Below are positions 28,201-34,834 of a stretch of DNA of 64,000 nucleotides, piece after piece. This stretch comes from Phyllobacterium sp. OV277. GTDB lineage: Bacteria; Pseudomonadota; Alphaproteobacteria; Rhizobiales; Rhizobiaceae. Under the pieces are notes generated by a model, which was not told where the DNA came from, searched no databases, and saw nothing but the letters and a program-made list of their open reading frames with translations. The DNA is taken from NCBI RefSeq assembly GCF_900104355.1, contig NZ_FNIY01000006.1, forward strand, positions 62,001 to 126,000, in the 5' to 3' direction. Within the stretch, counting starts at the first letter, position 1. Each line of letters opens with the position of its first letter. Position numbers and translations under genes: made by a program.

Positions 28201-28378
28201 CGGCGTCCAGAATGTCATCAATGGTCGGGTAGCCAAGAGCGGCTGCGCCCTGACCATTGGCCCATATGACGCTCTCGAGGTCCGGCGAAATAACCACAAG
28301 CGCATCGCCATTGGCAAAATGCTCGCGAATTTCATCCAGAACGGCAATATCGATGAATGGGTAGGTTCCAGACGTCAT
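25211..28378 (-). CDS. pdhS: PAS-domain sensor histidine kinase, PdhS-like
   Basis: Soluble multidomain kinase of 1055 residues without membrane helices. The N-terminal PAS-like region includes DALVVISPDLESVIWANG. The middle is Pro/Glu-rich and probably disordered, with further PAS-like segments. A clear PAS is at about residues 690-800 (ILDTATDGVILLDSAGAIRS). The H-box HEIRTPLNAIIGFSELM has its His near residue 831, and the ATPase motifs are NLLSNAIRFT, RDTGIGM and GTGLGLPLTKAM. The H-box matches the PleC/DivJ/PdhS group, which acts on DivK to control polarity and the cell cycle. In Brucella, PdhS is essential and polar. A GTG start at 28399 is an alternative. Confidence 0.82.
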   Translation of the reverse strand: MTSGTYPFIDIAVLDEIREHFANGDALVVISPDLESVIWANGQGAAALGYPTIDDILDAGSVLNVQARRQLMALDGFPAIGHGRTVSLRVAFGLASRILTFQASDLTLPRGEPAILLSIANTSRMTSEAEIATLAIKGFGDSTTHAAMIDATGKVLAASDQFRAIGFSDKILGDLVREVRLERNRLVKRPVQASGGFVPTGIARLTDSPALHLLFAIEDINRNTGQSATVDEKLPEPVLPPQMVIAQDTGAPQNNAVEPIAETVPEPVAEQKADTASESSAFQYRPSDTPARFVWKVDADAKFNEVSPEFVGAVGPNSADVIGKSFRDVAKVYGLDSGGEIADLLERRDTWSGRTVQWPIEGTDLRVPIELAALPIYSRERVFMGFRGFGVARMGDVTTDPEAIGKVLAPEPAMPVDAFNGEKPAIAVTPEAQVETPRDETRPEPIEGNVIPLKTNRLPRDDGRLNDAERNAFREIAERLRREVLADNPKELDPIPAPVVVDVKVTSGQPATGSTKSEPVAPPVPAAEVVGPGYDASAGKAATAITPEKDFAENIRTKARQGVDTAILAALPLPVLIHRHGILLYANKTLLDATLYESHDAINAAGGLNALFAETPDQTDGEEADGVNLRLSNDTTKRVQAHLQAVRWDEDGERALMLALSPEAQAPLVQTQEQRFDDSERQLLQTRIDELNAILDTATDGVILLDSAGAIRSINHSAAALFGYDPQEVEGKAFSLLFAIESQRAAMDYVSSLSDNGVASVLNDGREVIGRESKGRFIPLFMTIGKLDASKGFCVVLRDITHWKQAEEELVSAKREAERTSSQKSEFLARISHEIRTPLNAIIGFSELMADEKFGPIGNERYRDYLNDISRSGNHVLSLVNDLLDISKIEAGAVEFDFQAVSLNEALTEAVAIMQPQANRERVIIRSSLTSRLPDIVADQRSITQIALNLLSNAIRFTGPGGQVIISTSYEPSGDVLLRVRDTGIGMTRQEVEQALRPYKQITTPKHARTDGTGLGLPLTKAMAEANRASFSIDSTPGRGTMVEISFPSTRVLAD

Positions 28379-28564
28379 CGGTTGACCGGTGTACTCCACA
28401 ATGAAAGACCCGCTGTCTGCGGACTGTCTTAATACTCTGTTAATAAAGCTAAGGCGGTCAATCGTCCACTCATACGCATCTACCTCACACGTCTTTCTCT
28501 TGGTTTAGTTAACTTCAAAGACGCTCCACAAAAATATTTCGATGGAAAATCAGGCTCTTGATTG

Positions 28565-28592
28565 TGCGCTGCAAAAGAAATGTTGCAATGCA
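28565..28592. promoter_or_regulatory. Paired TGC-N3-GCA sites upstream of phasin gene
   Basis: TGCGCTGCA (28565-28573) and TGCAATGCA (28584-28592) form part of a larger imperfect inverted repeat with TTGTGC and GCACAA ends. PhaR-type repressors of PHA metabolism are reported to bind TGC/GCA-rich sites ahead of phasin genes. A TATATACAAT box follows at about 28606. Confidence 0.6.
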
Positions 28593-28668
28593 CAATAAAT
28601 GCAGCTATATACAATCCATGAATTCACAAGCAGTCGCATAAACAGGCTGCAACCGGAAGGAACATATT

Positions 28669-29124
28669 ATGAGCAAGACAACAAAACAGACTGCTGATGC
28701 GTTCTCGATCCCTACATTTGATGCGACCGCTGTAACCGATCAGGTTCGCGAATTCACCGAGAAGGGCGTTGCCCAGTCCAAGGAAGCTTATGCCAAGATC
28801 AAGGATCAGGCTGAAGCTGCACAGAAGACACTCGAAAGCACTTTCGAAACTGCACAGTCGAACACTGCTGCTCTTTCGCTCAAGGCATTGGCTGCGCTGC
28901 GCGCCAACACCGAAGCAAGCTTTGCTCATATCGAAGCTCTGATCGGCGTTAAGTCTTTCGGCGAAGTTATCGAACTGCAGAGCGCATTCGTTCGCAAGCA
29001 GGCTGAAGCCCTTACAGACCAGGCCAAGGAATTCCAGACAGTTGCTACGAAGGCTGTTGAAGAAATCTCCGCTCCAGTCAAGTCGGCTGTTGAGAAGGCA
29101 ATCAAGGACGTCAAGGTCGCCTAA
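28669..29124 (+). CDS. phaP: Phasin family protein
   Basis: Small amphipathic coat protein of polyhydroxyalkanoate granules, 151 residues. The sequence is almost entirely helical, Ala/Lys/Glu-rich, with a phasin core reading REFTEKGVAQSKEAYAKIKD then ALKALAALRANTEASFAHIE-like segments (SLKALAALRANTEASF) and QSAFVRKQAEALTDQAKEF. GGAAGGAA precedes the ATG. It lies 290 bp from the divergent pdhS-like gene. The promoter has paired TGC-N3-GCA sites consistent with repression by PhaR, and the transcript ends at a strong hairpin. Codon choice looks highly biased, consistent with abundant expression. Confidence 0.93.
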   Translation: MSKTTKQTADAFSIPTFDATAVTDQVREFTEKGVAQSKEAYAKIKDQAEAAQKTLESTFETAQSNTAALSLKALAALRANTEASFAHIEALIGVKSFGEVIELQSAFVRKQAEALTDQAKEFQTVATKAVEEISAPVKSAVEKAIKDVKVA

Positions 29125-29183
29125 TCAGGCGCTTTTGATCAAAAAATACTCCGGCGGCACTCCTCCTCCCAGCCGCTGGACAA

Positions 29184-29218
29184 GCAAGACCCAATAGTTC
29201 CTCCCGTACGGGTCTTGC
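29184..29218 (+). other. Stem-loop in phasin 3-prime region
   Basis: GCAAGACCC and its complement GGGTCTTGC with a 17-nt loop, between the phasin stop and the terminator. It could protect the mRNA or be part of a small 3-prime RNA. Confidence 0.45.
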
Positions 29219-29226
29219 ATTAATGG

Positions 29227-29260
29227 AAAAGGCCGGATCCTCCCCCGGCCTTTTCTTTTT
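29227..29260 (+). terminator. Rho-independent terminator after phasin gene
   Basis: AAAAGGCCGG, 8-nt loop, CCGGCCTTTT, then a T-rich tail CTTTTTTG. Confidence 0.92.
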
Positions 29261-29347
29261 TGTTTGTTTTTACCTTTCTGTTGCATCGGGTGCTTGCCAA
29301 AAGCATCAATCTTACGTATGTGACCCCTGTCGAAAAGAAGACGGTGC

Positions 29348-29424
29348 GCGGTCGTAGCTCAGTTGGTTAGAGCGCAGGATTGTGGCTCCTGAGGTCGGTG
29401 GTTCGAATCCACCCGTCCGTACCA
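29348..29424 (+). tRNA. tRNA-His (GTG anticodon), no G-1, A73
   Basis: A 77-nt cloverleaf with encoded CCA. The acceptor 5-prime strand is GCGGTCG (29348-29354) and the 3-prime strand CGTCCGT (29414-29420), with a G1-U72 wobble and a U5-U68 mismatch. The D arm begins GCTCAGTTGG. The anticodon stem is CAGGA/TCCTG with loop TTGTGGC, giving GTG. The T arm is GGTGG/CCACC with loop TTCGAAT. The discriminator base is A, and the base before position 1 is C, so the near-universal G-1:C73 pair is absent. That is the pattern described for part of the alphaproteobacteria, whose HisRS is correspondingly divergent. Confidence 0.97.
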
Positions 29425-29751
29425 CTTCTAAATCTCGTAAATATTGATTTATTTAAATGTTTTTACAGTTCGGTGAAGCGCGCAGTATTGGCGCTCTCGG
29501 TTTTGCACTGCCTGCCTGATGCTGACAGCCATCCAAAATTTATAGAATAGAATGGCGGACGCCAGCGCATCCCTACGTTCGGTCTTAAGCCGGATACGAC
29601 AATATAATCCGCGTATTCTTGCGACATCGACTGCTTTGGCTCCTGCCTTTCACCGCATGACATGGATAATCCAATGCGCATAATAATGCGCATTCTCGTT
29701 GCCTTATAGCAGAGGCGTGTGTATATATTGACGCATTCAACAAAGGTTGAA
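29425..29751. other. Gap between tRNA-His and hicAB; operator only
   Basis: No convincing gene is seen on either strand; the reading frame antisense to it also runs through hicA and lacks protein character. It contains the palindromic hicAB operator candidate at 29673-29694, and the hicA promoter must lie near the GTGTATATATTG stretch at about 29719. Confidence 0.6.
29673..29694. promoter_or_regulatory. Palindromic operator candidate for hicAB
   Basis: AATGCGCAT, 4-nt spacer, ATGCGCATT: a perfect 9-bp inverted repeat whose halves are each self-complementary at the core. It lies 58 bp ahead of hicA. HicB antitoxins with a ribbon-helix-helix domain repress their own promoter through such palindromes. 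Confidence 0.7.
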
Positions 29752-29934
29752 ATGGAGCGAGACAGCCGCAAGATCATCAAAAGATTAAAAGCTGAGGGTT
29801 TTGAACTCGTCTCTGTGAGTGGGTCGCACCACAAGTTCCGCAAAGGCAGTCTCACGCTGATCGTGCCTCATCCAAAGCGGGATCTGCCCATCGGGACGGC
29901 TCGCTCAATAGCGAAGGATGCGGGCTGGCTCTAA
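29752..29934 (+). CDS. hicA: HicA-family mRNA interferase toxin
   Basis: A 60-residue toxin with the double-stranded-RNA-binding-like HicA fold. RKIIKRLKAEGFELVSVSG leads into SHHKFRKG, holding the catalytic His, and it closes with PHPKRDLPIGTARSIAKDAG. This is essentially the complete family pattern, so the toxin appears intact. AAAGG about 6 nt upstream selects this ATG over an earlier one at 29719. It precedes hicB by 40 nt in the usual toxin-first order, with a palindromic operator candidate upstream. Confidence 0.93.
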   Translation: MERDSRKIIKRLKAEGFELVSVSGSHHKFRKGSLTLIVPHPKRDLPIGTARSIAKDAGWL

Positions 29935-29974
29935 CCACATCCTCATACATTGGATGATCCGGGAAGGATATAAG

Positions 29975-30367
29975 ATGCGTCATTATTTTGCATTGGTTCA
30001 TAAGGATGAAGACAGCGCGTTTGGTATTCAGTTTCCCGATATCAAAGGGGTTTATTCGGCTGCGGACAACGCTGATGATATTGTCCACAACGCCGTCGAG
30101 GCACTGCGTCTATACGCCGAGGATGCAGAGCTTCCAGCCCCATCCAGCCACGGGGACATTTTGGCACGGCAAGATATCAAGGATGAGCTCGCGGCCGGAG
30201 CCTATCTGGTTTTTGTGCCGCTGATTGACAATGACACCGCGGTTGTCAGAGCCAACGTCACATTCGAGCGCGGCCTGTTGCGCGCTATTGATGATACCGT
30301 CAAGGCGCGCGGTACAACGCGCTCTGCCTTTCTGGCCAGTGCCGCCAAGCGCGAGATCGAGGCTTAG
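29975..30367 (+). CDS. hicB: HicB-family antitoxin
   Basis: A 130-residue antitoxin. The N-terminal partial RNase-H-like HicB domain reads HYFALVHKDEDSAFGIQFPD and GVYSAADNADDIVHNAVEAL. The C-terminal ribbon-helix-helix DNA-binding part reads ANVTFERGLLRAIDDTVKAR followed by TTRSAFLASAAKREI. It neutralises HicA and probably represses the operon through the palindrome at 29673-29694. AAGGA lies upstream of the ATG at 29975. Both genes look intact, unlike the broken antitoxin at 13.5 kb. Confidence 0.92.
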   Translation: MRHYFALVHKDEDSAFGIQFPDIKGVYSAADNADDIVHNAVEALRLYAEDAELPAPSSHGDILARQDIKDELAAGAYLVFVPLIDNDTAVVRANVTFERGLLRAIDDTVKARGTTRSAFLASAAKREIEA

Positions 30368-30469
30368 AGCATCAAAACAAGAAAGCCCCGGTAGCAAGCG
30401 CGGATTCGATACCGTCCCATTTCCAATTTGCCAAGTCTGCGTCATCTTCATTGATCCCGAAGGGTGTTC

Positions 30470-31165
30470 ATGCCAATGAAAACCATGCGCATATTGCTGG
30501 TTGAGGATACGCATGATGTGGGGGAGGCTATCGCCAAGCGGTTCGAGGCGATCGGCCATGCTGTGGATTGGGAAACCAATGGCCGCGATGCCGCCGAGAT
30601 CATCGATTTCACCGAATATGCGCTGATCATCCTCGATGTCATGCTGCCTGATATGGATGGTTTTGAGATTCTCAAGCGCCTGCGCAAATCCGGTAATACT
30701 GTTCCTGTTCTCGTGCTGACGGCGCGGTCAGAGATTGAAGATCGTGTCGGCGCGCTCGATCTTGGCGCCGATGATTATCTTGTCAAACCTTTCGATTTTC
30801 GTGAGCTTGAAGCGCGCGCCCGCGTGCTGATCCGGCGTCGCACCGGCGGGGAGGCGACCAATCTGATCAAGTGCGGCGACATTGCTATCGACCGGGGTGC
30901 GCGCTCTGTCCATGTGGGTAAGCGCGAAGTCCAGCTGAAGCGGCGTGAGTTGACATTGCTTGAAGTCATGGCTGCACGCCCCGGCCGGGTTTTCAGCAAG
31001 GATGAATTGCTCGACCAGATTTTCGGCTTCGATGAGGCCGCTGCCAACGCCAATGCGATCGAGCTTTACGTGGGCCGTTTGCGCAAGAAACTGGAAGGCG
31101 CGCAGGCACGCATCGTGACCGTGCGCGGGCTTGGTTATCAACTGGTGGCCGGCGATGCAGCATGA
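30470..31165 (+). CDS. OmpR-family response regulator
   Basis: Response regulator of 231 residues. The receiver domain contains the acidic pocket VED near residue 10, the phospho-acceptor Asp in IILDVMLPDMDG (about residue 56), a Thr in VLTARSE and a Lys in LVKPFD. The C-terminal winged helix contains LKRRELTLLEVMAARPGRVFS (in part) and the recognition region ANAIELYVGRLRKKLEG. AGGG lies 5 nt upstream of the ATG at 30470. The histidine kinase gene overlaps its end by 11 nt, and a binding-protein gene follows. The TctD/QseB subgroup is suggested by the kinase type. Target genes are unknown; the operon itself is the first candidate. Confidence 0.92.
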   Translation: MPMKTMRILLVEDTHDVGEAIAKRFEAIGHAVDWETNGRDAAEIIDFTEYALIILDVMLPDMDGFEILKRLRKSGNTVPVLVLTARSEIEDRVGALDLGADDYLVKPFDFRELEARARVLIRRRTGGEATNLIKCGDIAIDRGARSVHVGKREVQLKRRELTLLEVMAARPGRVFSKDELLDQIFGFDEAAANANAIELYVGRLRKKLEGAQARIVTVRGLGYQLVAGDAA

Positions 31166-32540
31166 ACCGTCACTTTTCGCGCGGCTGGCCCGGCGTATTT
31201 CGCTGGTGCTCGGCATCGGCGCGGCATTGCTGGTCAGCGCCGCCTGGTATTACGCGGAAACGGCTGCCGACAAAGCCTATGACCGGCTTCTGGTTGGTGC
31301 TGCCCTGCAAATGGCCGAAAGCCTTTCTGTCGAAAATGGCGCTCTCAGTGTTCGGTTGCCCACATCGGCGTTCGAATTGCTCGGCCTTGCCGAGCGCGAC
31401 CGGATTTTTTATCGCGTTATCGATACGAAGGGCAAAACCGTTACCGGCTATGATGATCTGCAAAGCCCCGAACCTCCTGATGGCAGCCGGGATGCGCTTG
31501 ATATCAGCGAAGGCACCTATAAGGGCGAGGCGGTGCGCATCGCCCGCGCCACGCGTGTGCTGGCGGACCCGTCTGTTTCAGGACGTGCCTATGTCATCGT
31601 GGCGCAAACCAATGAGGCACGCTCTGCCTTGACCCGCGAGCTTACCCTGCGGGCCACAATCCTTGTTCTGATCATGAGCCTTCTCGCCTTTGCCGGTGCA
31701 ATGCTCGCCATTCGCTATGCATTGCAGCCGGTCGAGCGGCTTGGCGCGGCGGTGCGCCGCCGCGATCCGCATGACCTGACGCCCGTCACGGTGGATGTTC
31801 CACGCGAGCTTGATCCGTTTGTCAGCTCCATCAATCATTTCATGGGGCGTCTCGATGAGCGCGTGGATTTGCTGCAACGGTTTATCGCCGATGCGGCCCA
31901 CCAGATAAGAACCCCGCTGACGGCCCTGTCGGCTCAGATCGATCTTCTTGGCCATGACAAACTCGACAAAGCCGGACGTCAGCATTTTGAACGTGTGCAA
32001 CAGCGCACCGGCGAGTTGGCGCGCTTGACCAACCAGTTGCTCAGCCATGCCATGGTCATCCATCGCGCCGACTCGATCCAGCTGGAGCCGATCAGCCTTG
32101 TGGACGTAGCGCGCCGCGCCTATCGCGCTGCCATTCCGATCACTGTTGACCCGGATATTGTTATCTCGTTCGAAGCACCCGACGACCGGCCCTTTGTGCT
32201 TGGCGATGCTGTCAGCCTGCGCGAAGCCATCGTCAATGTCATCGACAATGCTTTGCGCCACGGCACTGACCAGCGGCTTGAGGTGCGGGTGCGTTCCGAT
32301 GCGATTGATGCCTATGTGGAAGTTGAGGATGATGGGCCCGGCATTCCACCGGAAGGTTGGGAAAAAGCCACCCAGCGCTTTGCGACGTCAAAATCCCATG
32401 AGGGCAGTTCCGGCCTCGGCTTTGCCATTGCGCAGGAGGTGGTCAATGCCCACGGCGGCACGCTTGGCTTTCGTGCGCGCGATGAGAAAAGTTTTACGGT
32501 GGTTCTGACATTGCCGTTATACAAAGGGGCAGTGAAATGA
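31155..32540 (+). CDS. Sensor histidine kinase (TctE/QseC-like)
   Basis: Membrane kinase of 461 residues. The first helix is at about residues 14-34 (LVLGIGAALLVSAAWYY). A periplasmic domain of about 130 residues follows, then a second helix near residue 170 (ILVLIMSLLAFAGAMLAI), a HAMP-like linker, and the H-box FIADAAHQIRTPLTALSAQ with His near residue 249. ATPase motifs are NVIDNALRHG, VEDDGPGIP and GSSGLGFAIAQEV. The periplasmic domain resembles the 2CSK_N type seen in TctE relatives. The start at 31155 gives an 11-nt overlap with the regulator gene. It overlaps the following binding-protein gene by 4 nt (ATGA), a sign of tight coupling. Confidence 0.92.
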   Translation: MQHEPSLFARLARRISLVLGIGAALLVSAAWYYAETAADKAYDRLLVGAALQMAESLSVENGALSVRLPTSAFELLGLAERDRIFYRVIDTKGKTVTGYDDLQSPEPPDGSRDALDISEGTYKGEAVRIARATRVLADPSVSGRAYVIVAQTNEARSALTRELTLRATILVLIMSLLAFAGAMLAIRYALQPVERLGAAVRRRDPHDLTPVTVDVPRELDPFVSSINHFMGRLDERVDLLQRFIADAAHQIRTPLTALSAQIDLLGHDKLDKAGRQHFERVQQRTGELARLTNQLLSHAMVIHRADSIQLEPISLVDVARRAYRAAIPITVDPDIVISFEAPDDRPFVLGDAVSLREAIVNVIDNALRHGTDQRLEVRVRSDAIDAYVEVEDDGPGIPPEGWEKATQRFATSKSHEGSSGLGFAIAQEVVNAHGGTLGFRARDEKSFTVVLTLPLYKGAVK

Positions 32541-33634
32541 TGAGAGTTTTCACGACAGTCCTTGCTATCATCGTCATGGTGTTTCCGGCTTTTGCCGCAG
32601 AGGACAATCGCACGCAGTTTCCGGCGCTCCAGACCGAAACCGGCAGGCTGACAATCTATTCAACCACCGATCTGGCGGCGATGAAGCCGCTCATTGATGA
32701 TTTTCAGCAGTCCGCGCCCGGCATAACCATCGATTACATCGAGTACCTGACCAATGAGCTGCATGCATTGGCCAGTGAGGCCTGCCGTAAAAACCAGCCT
32801 CTCGGTGATCTCCTGTTGTCCTCATCCGTTGATCAGCTGTTGAAACTGGCCAATGATGGTTGCGCGGCCTCCCATACATCGCCGGAGACGGCTCGGGTCG
32901 CCGATTGGGCCAACTGGCGTGACGAGGTTTTCGGTTTCACCTATGAACCTGCCGTTTTCGTCTACAATACCCGCAAGGTGCCACCAGCCGAGGTTCCCCG
33001 AACCCATGTTGAGCTTGCCGACCTGTTGCGTGAAAAGCTTGATTATTATCGCGGCCGTGTTGGCACCTACGACATCCGCCTCTCCGGCATCGGCTATCTG
33101 CTCGCTTTCAATGATGCGCGGCAGACGAACACCGTCTTTGGCCGTCTGCTGGAAAGCATGGCGCGCGCTTCTGCAGTGGCACGCTGCTGCACCGGCGAAA
33201 TTCTTGAGGAAGTAGCCAGCGGCCGCCTTTACATCGGCTACAACATGCTCGGCTCCTACGCCTATGATGCAGCGCGAAAGCATCCTGACCTCCGGGTCGT
33301 GGTGCCGCGGGATTACACATTGGTGCTGAGCCGTGGTGCGCTGATACCCGAATCCGCCAAGCGTGGCGATCTGGGTGCGCAGTTTCTCGATTACCTCCTG
33401 TCGGAACGTGGCCAATTGGTTGCCCGGAACAATGCTTTCTACTTTTCCGAGACAGGCAGCCTGCCGCCCGATGTCGACGGCCCGCAAAACCTGAAGGAGT
33501 CAGGTATTGCCCAGCCCATTCGCATTGGCCCGGCACTGCTCGCCGTGCAGGATTGGGCGCAGAGACAACGCTTCATCGAAGATTGGTCGCGCTCGCTGAT
33601 CGAACTCAACAGCCCGGAATGGACACGGGAATAG
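32537..33634 (+). CDS. Periplasmic substrate-binding protein (Fe3+/AfuA-like) with two-component system
   Basis: Exported binding protein of 365 residues. The signal peptide VFTTVLAIIVMVFPAFA ends AFA-AED. The mature protein starts GRLTIYSTTDLAAMKPLIDDF, the pattern of the FbpA/AfuA cluster of ABC receptors for iron or phosphosugars. Further support comes from FTYEPAVFVYNTR, SGIGYLLAFNDA and YNMLGSYAYDAA. No permease or ATPase gene follows, so a transport role would need components elsewhere. Translational coupling to the kinase suggests that it acts as a ligand-loaded co-sensor presenting its ligand to the kinase periplasmic domain. That is inference; the ligand is unknown. Confidence 0.88.
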   Translation: MMRVFTTVLAIIVMVFPAFAAEDNRTQFPALQTETGRLTIYSTTDLAAMKPLIDDFQQSAPGITIDYIEYLTNELHALASEACRKNQPLGDLLLSSSVDQLLKLANDGCAASHTSPETARVADWANWRDEVFGFTYEPAVFVYNTRKVPPAEVPRTHVELADLLREKLDYYRGRVGTYDIRLSGIGYLLAFNDARQTNTVFGRLLESMARASAVARCCTGEILEEVASGRLYIGYNMLGSYAYDAARKHPDLRVVVPRDYTLVLSRGALIPESAKRGDLGAQFLDYLLSERGQLVARNNAFYFSETGSLPPDVDGPQNLKESGIAQPIRIGPALLAVQDWAQRQRFIEDWSRSLIELNSPEWTRE

Positions 33635-33651
33635 GGAGAAGCTGATCCGAT

Positions 33652-34740
33652 CTAGTTTGTAGGCGGTGCAATCTGAAAGACGACGAACTGCGTAAACTGT
33701 GCCGGATTGAAATTGTTATCGGAGGCAACCACAAGCGTTTTACGTCCGTTGATTTCAGGGCCCCAGGTGATGGACTCGATATTGTCGATGTCGAGACCAA
33801 AATCACCTTCACCCAGTTTCAATAGGAGCACCTTCTTGAGGGGCGAAACTTGCTTGTCCTTGAGCGATGCCTCTCCATTGACGTTGGTCGCCCCGTTGAA
33901 GCTTGCACGGTAGATGTTGATCTGATTGCCGACACCCATCGCAAACGCGCGTTCAACGGTCAGAAGATCGTCGCCAGCGGCAACGAATTCTGACATGCCA
34001 TTGTCGTTCCAGTAGGGCGCCTGTGTTGCCTTGGCAAAAATCGGGCCGGTGTCATAGGCATATTCGGCAGTTGCGTTTCCCGATGCAATATCGAAGGCGA
34101 GAATACGTGAGCGGCTGCCAGCATCAAGCGTGGCTGCCTCGCCGTCCTGAACGAGTGCATTTTCTGTCCCCACCAGCAGGTTTTTGCCATCAGGCGAGAT
34201 GGTCATACTTTCAAAAGAGAGATTGTTTCGCACGCCGCGCGTCTTGAAAAAATTGGGCAGATAGGCATCTGGTAACGCGAACTCACGGATAAGCGTGCCA
34301 TCGGTGCGGGATTCGCGCACGGCTGGCTTGCCATTCAGATCACCCTCGCTTGTCCAATAGAGGGTGCCGGTTGCCGGATTGAAGCGGATGGATTCTGGAT
34401 CGACATCTTTGATGGCAAATGGCTTGCCCCCGGCATCAAGCAAAGTTCGGGTCGAGATGATGTCGAGACCATTGATACCTTTTTCATTCATCGCGATCTT
34501 GAGCGTGTAAAAGCGCGCGGGAGCCTTCTCCGAACGGTCATCTGAAATGGCATAGTAGATGTCGTTGGCCGCATCATAGTCGAGCCCGGAAATGCCGCCA
34601 AACTCGACACCCGCGATTTTGAGGCCGGTGGGCAGAACGACCTCGCCCAGAAGTGAAAGTTTTCCGAAGTCCTGCGCAGAGGCAGCGGGCGCTATTGCAG
34701 CCCAAAGCAGGGCTGCGGCGCAAATGGAGACTGTCTTCAT
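33652..34740 (-). CDS. Exported phytase-like esterase domain protein
   Basis: Secreted protein of 362 residues with signal peptide MKTVSICAAALLWAAIAPA ending ASA-QDF. The body is beta-propeller-like and matches the esterase-like phytase family: EFGGISGLDYDAANDIYYAISDD near the N-terminus (given in parts EFGGISGLDYD and YYAISDDRSE), DVDPESIRFNPATGTLYWTSEG-type segments, NLSFESMTISPDGKNLLVGTE-type segments, and DIDNIESITWGPE near the end. The likely function is hydrolysis of phosphate esters outside the cytoplasm, but catalysis has rarely been shown for the family. A GTG nine bases upstream is an alternative start. Single-gene unit, convergent with the binding-protein gene. Confidence 0.83.
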   Translation of the reverse strand: MKTVSICAAALLWAAIAPAASAQDFGKLSLLGEVVLPTGLKIAGVEFGGISGLDYDAANDIYYAISDDRSEKAPARFYTLKIAMNEKGINGLDIISTRTLLDAGGKPFAIKDVDPESIRFNPATGTLYWTSEGDLNGKPAVRESRTDGTLIREFALPDAYLPNFFKTRGVRNNLSFESMTISPDGKNLLVGTENALVQDGEAATLDAGSRSRILAFDIASGNATAEYAYDTGPIFAKATQAPYWNDNGMSEFVAAGDDLLTVERAFAMGVGNQINIYRASFNGATNVNGEASLKDKQVSPLKKVLLLKLGEGDFGLDIDNIESITWGPEINGRKTLVVASDNNFNPAQFTQFVVFQIAPPTN

Positions 34741-34834
34741 CGTCGGCACCTGAGGTTAGGGTTGATGCAGTCGTCCTAACAGCCGGATTTGACGGCTGGA
34801 TGAATGTTTCGACCCAACTGACTCATACTTTAGG

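Noticed and set aside
29348-29751. Possible genomic-island attachment site at tRNA-His
   Set aside because: No integrase nearby and no repeat of the tRNA 3-prime end found downstream in the window; adjacency to hicAB alone is not enough.
29463-29855. Minus-strand 130-codon frame antisense to hicA
   Set aside because: HicA on the plus strand is a complete family match and the antisense product lacks protein character.
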